Both the position numbers and the translations under genes were made by a program. The notes below the pieces were generated by a model, which ran no database searches, had not been told where the DNA came from, and worked only from the letters and a program-made list of their open reading frames with translations. Below, in pieces: positions 63,642 to 64,000 of a stretch of 64,000 nt of DNA (the stretch's first letter is position 1; every line of letters begins with the position of its first letter). The stretch lies in assembly GCA_963741135.1 (NCBI GenBank), contig CAVUHC010000007.1:620001-684000 (forward strand). The letters are read 5' to 3'. This stretch comes from Gp6-AA40 sp963741135. Its GTDB lineage: Bacteria; Acidobacteriota; Vicinamibacteria; Vicinamibacterales; UBA2999.

Positions 63642-64000
63642 GTGGGCCAGAAGGTTCACCCATACGGGTTCCGGCTCGGCTTCAACAAGACCTGGCGTTC
63701 GCGCTGGTACTCGGATCGCGACTACGCGAAGCTGCTCCACGAGGATCTCGCGCTGCGGCAGGACCTGAAGAAGCGGTTCTCGCACGCAGGCGTCTCGCGC
63801 ATCGAGACCGAGCGCGCGGCCAACAAGCTGAAGATCGACATCTACACCTCGCGCCCGGGCATCATCATCGGCCGCAAGGGAACCGAGGTCGACAAGCTGA
63901 AGCAGGAAATCCAGAAGCGCACCAACCGCGAGGTCTTCATCAACATCCAGGAGATCCAGAAGCCGGAGCTCGAGGCGCAGCTCATTGGCGAGTCGGTGGC
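63642..64000 (+). CDS. rpsC: Ribosomal protein S3, 3'-truncated by window end
   Basis: uS3 from GTG 63642, with AGGAG at good distance. GQKVHPYGFRLGFNKTWRSR opens the protein; the KH domain is visible in IYTSRPGIIIGRKGTEVDKL. The remaining part lies beyond the window. No indel in the visible 119 codons. Confidence 0.97.
   Translation, partial: MGQKVHPYGFRLGFNKTWRSRWYSDRDYAKLLHEDLALRQDLKKRFSHAGVSRIETERAANKLKIDIYTSRPGIIIGRKGTEVDKLKQEIQKRTNREVFINIQEIQKPELEAQLIGESV

Overview
The window is high-GC bacterial DNA that looks like an Acidobacteriota genome, most likely class Vicinamibacteria. This is inferred from gene content: an Oar-like TonB receptor with an N-terminal carboxypeptidase-like domain, a reaction-centre-type dihaem cytochrome, three secreted DUF4159 paralogues, a remnant of an acidobacterial Ser/Thr kinase/beta-propeller protein, and many short dispersed repeats between genes. 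No rRNA, tRNA, CRISPR array, prophage or insertion sequence is visible.

Layout. 1-2.7 kb: partial cytochrome c, Tat-exported alpha/beta hydrolase, zinc ribbon-PIN protein. 2.8-9 kb: reductive pyrimidine catabolism, with NCS1 permease and PreA on the minus strand and a damaged beta-ureidopropionase, dihydropyrimidinase and class III aminotransferase on the plus strand. 9-19.8 kb: cytochrome, large secreted hydrolase, a minus-strand operon DUF4159 -> arginine-methyltransferase-like -> PagL-like, gamma-glutamyltransferase, M28 peptidase, DUF5666 lipoprotein. 20-31 kb: TPR protein, RluA, DUF3565, HTH/zinc-ribbon regulator, metallo-beta-lactamase-fold protein, O-methyltransferase, TonB receptor, GNAT, DUF1697, second DUF4159. 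31-54.9 kb: DinB, threonine aldolase, VanZ, 5'-nucleotidase, phosphoesterase, SDR, acyl-CoA dehydrogenase, membrane glycosyltransferase with third DUF4159, PEGA protein, kinase remnant, acyl-CoA synthetase, Bcp, diguanylate cyclase, outer-membrane barrel, APC permease. 55.3-64 kb: a continuous str-S10 operon, rpsL-rpsG-fusA-tuf-rpsJ-rplC-rplD-rplW-rplB-rpsS-rplV-rpsC, truncated at the end.

Two properties dominate. First, about thirty single-base indels, nearly all one extra base, break genes that otherwise read perfectly, including essential ribosomal protein genes and tuf. Consensus error is the most economical explanation, and the affected genes are annotated across the frameshifts. Second, most spacers carry short inverted or tandem repeats of at least six families, also inside the ribosomal operon, and several genes take their start codon, N-terminus or stop codon from such a repeat. 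Separate from the indels, three genes have in-frame losses: a nitrilase-family amidase lacking two catalytic residues, a kinase lacking its catalytic core, and a phosphatase-family gene cut off at a repeat.

The best candidates for new biology are the association of DUF4159 genes with envelope-lipid genes (PagL-like and ArnT/PMT-like) and with an arginine-methyltransferase-like gene, and the repeat families that set gene boundaries.
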